Source: an uncultured Collinsella sp. (GTDB lineage: Bacteria > Actinomycetota > Coriobacteriia > Coriobacteriales > Coriobacteriaceae). From it: DNA of 15,115 nucleotides. The DNA lies in the NCBI GenBank assembly GCA_902491415.1, contig CABUHP010000019.1:1-15115 (forward strand). The letters run 5' to 3'. Below the pieces are notes generated by a model. The model made no database searches, was not told the origin of the DNA, and saw only the letters and a list, made by a program, of their open reading frames with translations. Of the stretch, positions 14,809 to 15,115 are shown piece by piece; position 1 is the stretch's first letter; the number at the start of each line of letters is the position of its first letter. The translations under genes were made by a program, and so were the position numbers.

Positions 14809-14895
14809 GCGGGCGTGGCGGAATTGGCAGACGCGTACGGTTCAGGTCCGTATGGGGGCAACCCCATGAAGGTTCAAGTCCTTTCGCCCGCACCA
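14809..14895 (+). tRNA. tRNA-Leu(CAG)
   Basis: The 87-nt gene has an acceptor stem GCGGGCG / CGCCCGC and an encoded ACCA end. The anticodon stem TACGG / CCGTA flanks the loop TTCAGGT, giving anticodon CAG at 14843-14845, which reads CUG. A long variable arm GGGG-GCAA-CCCC marks it as class II, and the T-arm carries GGTTCAAGTCC. The leucine identity follows from anticodon plus class II form. CUG is plainly a heavily used leucine codon in the surrounding genes. Confidence 0.96.
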
Positions 14896-14902
14896 TTGAA
14901 TG

Positions 14903-14931
14903 AAAGAGCTCCCAGCAATGGGGGCTTTTTT
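14903..14931 (+). terminator. Rho-independent terminator after tRNA-Leu
   Basis: AGCTCCC (14907-14913) pairs with GGGGGCT (14920-14926) around the loop AGCAAT, and six T residues (14926-14931) follow. The preceding AAAG can pair with the T-run to lengthen the stem. It lies 7 nt after the encoded CCA, as expected for a monocistronic tRNA transcript. Confidence 0.85.
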
Positions 14932-14994
14932 GTTATGCACGATCTCCTTGGACGGGTATCCTAGTGCCAACGTATGCCTATCAGAGGAGAGACC

Positions 14995-15115
14995 ATGCTG
15001 TTGTCCGGTATCATCGCCGCCCTTACCAGCCTTTTGATTCCCATCATCATTTTGTTGTTACTGCTTCCCAACGCCTGCTATGTCGTTGAACAACAGCATG
15101 CCGTGATCATCGAAC
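14995..15115 (+). CDS. SPFH/band-7 (stomatin/prohibitin-like) membrane protein, 5' part
   Basis: The reading frame from the ATG at 14995 is preceded by a GAGGAGAG ribosome site (about 14984-14991) and stays open to the end of the window (40 codons). The N-terminus is a single hydrophobic segment rich in Ile and Leu, followed by NACYVVEQQHAVIIE. The pattern of a membrane anchor and then V-x-x-x-x-x-x-V-I-x-E is the start of bacterial SPFH-domain proteins of the stomatin/QmcA type, which oligomerise at the cytoplasmic membrane and often work with membrane proteases. The diagnostic SPFH domain lies outside the window, so the call rests on the first 40 residues only. Transcription is likely from its own promoter, since the tRNA terminator precedes it. 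Confidence 0.7.
   Translation, partial: MLLSGIIAALTSLLIPIIILLLLLPNACYVVEQQHAVIIE

Noticed and set aside
14809..14895. tRNA-Leu 3' end as an attachment site for an integrated element
   Set aside because: No second copy of the tRNA 3' sequence and no integrase gene is seen in the window.
14940..14980. Promoter for the SPFH gene from TTGGAC and TATGCC
   Set aside because: The spacing is 19 bp and the -10 match is weak, so it is not listed as a feature.
1..15115. CRISPR arrays, insertion sequences, phage or toxin-antitoxin genes
   Set aside because: No regularly spaced repeats, transposase-like proteins, terminal inverted repeats or small toxin pairs are visible.

Overview
The window is high-GC bacterial DNA. 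Its gene order and protein sequences (metG, rsmA, tatD, then a carbon-phosphorus lyase operon with Tat/lipoprotein export and a PHP-type phosphodiesterase) fit a Coriobacteriia member of the Actinomycetota, such as a Collinsella- or Eggerthella-like gut bacterium. The taxonomic placement is inferred from protein style and from the known occurrence of the PHP phosphodiesterase in Eggerthella lenta; it has not been tested by search. All genes lie on the + strand.

Layout. (1) 2-3220: housekeeping genes. These are the 3' part of methionyl-tRNA synthetase, a strong terminator, then rsmA (16S rRNA dimethyladenosine transferase) overlapping tatD (metal-dependent hydrolase). (2) 3221-3478: an intergenic leader with two candidate promoters, a set of three 10-11 bp tandem direct repeats resembling a PhoB/PhoP-type box, and a small hairpin. 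(3) 3479-14715: a nearly complete phosphonate-utilisation operon, phnD-phnC-phnE1-phnE2-phnG-phnH-phnI-phnJ-phnK-phnM-phnL-phnPP-phnO. Most of its genes overlap or are separated by no more than 12 nt. The exception is the phnD-phnC gap, which holds an 11-bp GC-rich stem-loop. (4) 14716-15115: a promoter with an AT-rich upstream tract, tRNA-Leu(CAG), its terminator, and the start of an SPFH/band-7 membrane protein.

How the genes work together. PhnD (a Tat-type lipoprotein), PhnC (ATPase) and the two PhnE permeases import phosphonate. PhnG, H, I and L attach it to ribose from ATP as a triphosphate, PhnM removes pyrophosphate, and the radical-SAM enzyme PhnJ, with PhnK bound to the core complex, cleaves the C-P bond to give 5-phosphoribose 1,2-cyclic phosphate. 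PhnP and PhnN of the E. coli pathway are absent. A PHP-domain enzyme (PhnPP type) sits in their place and would convert the cyclic phosphate to ribose 5-phosphate and phosphate. PhnO would acetylate aminoalkylphosphonates.

The main anomaly is phnL. A 2-bp loss (or 1-bp gain) in a CGCGCGC tract near 13167-13173 breaks the reading frame before the Walker B motif, while every other pathway gene is intact. PhnK also carries a Cys4 (CxxC-x11-CxxC) zinc-ribbon-like insertion before its Walker A motif. The operon itself is a known system; the unusual points are variations on it.
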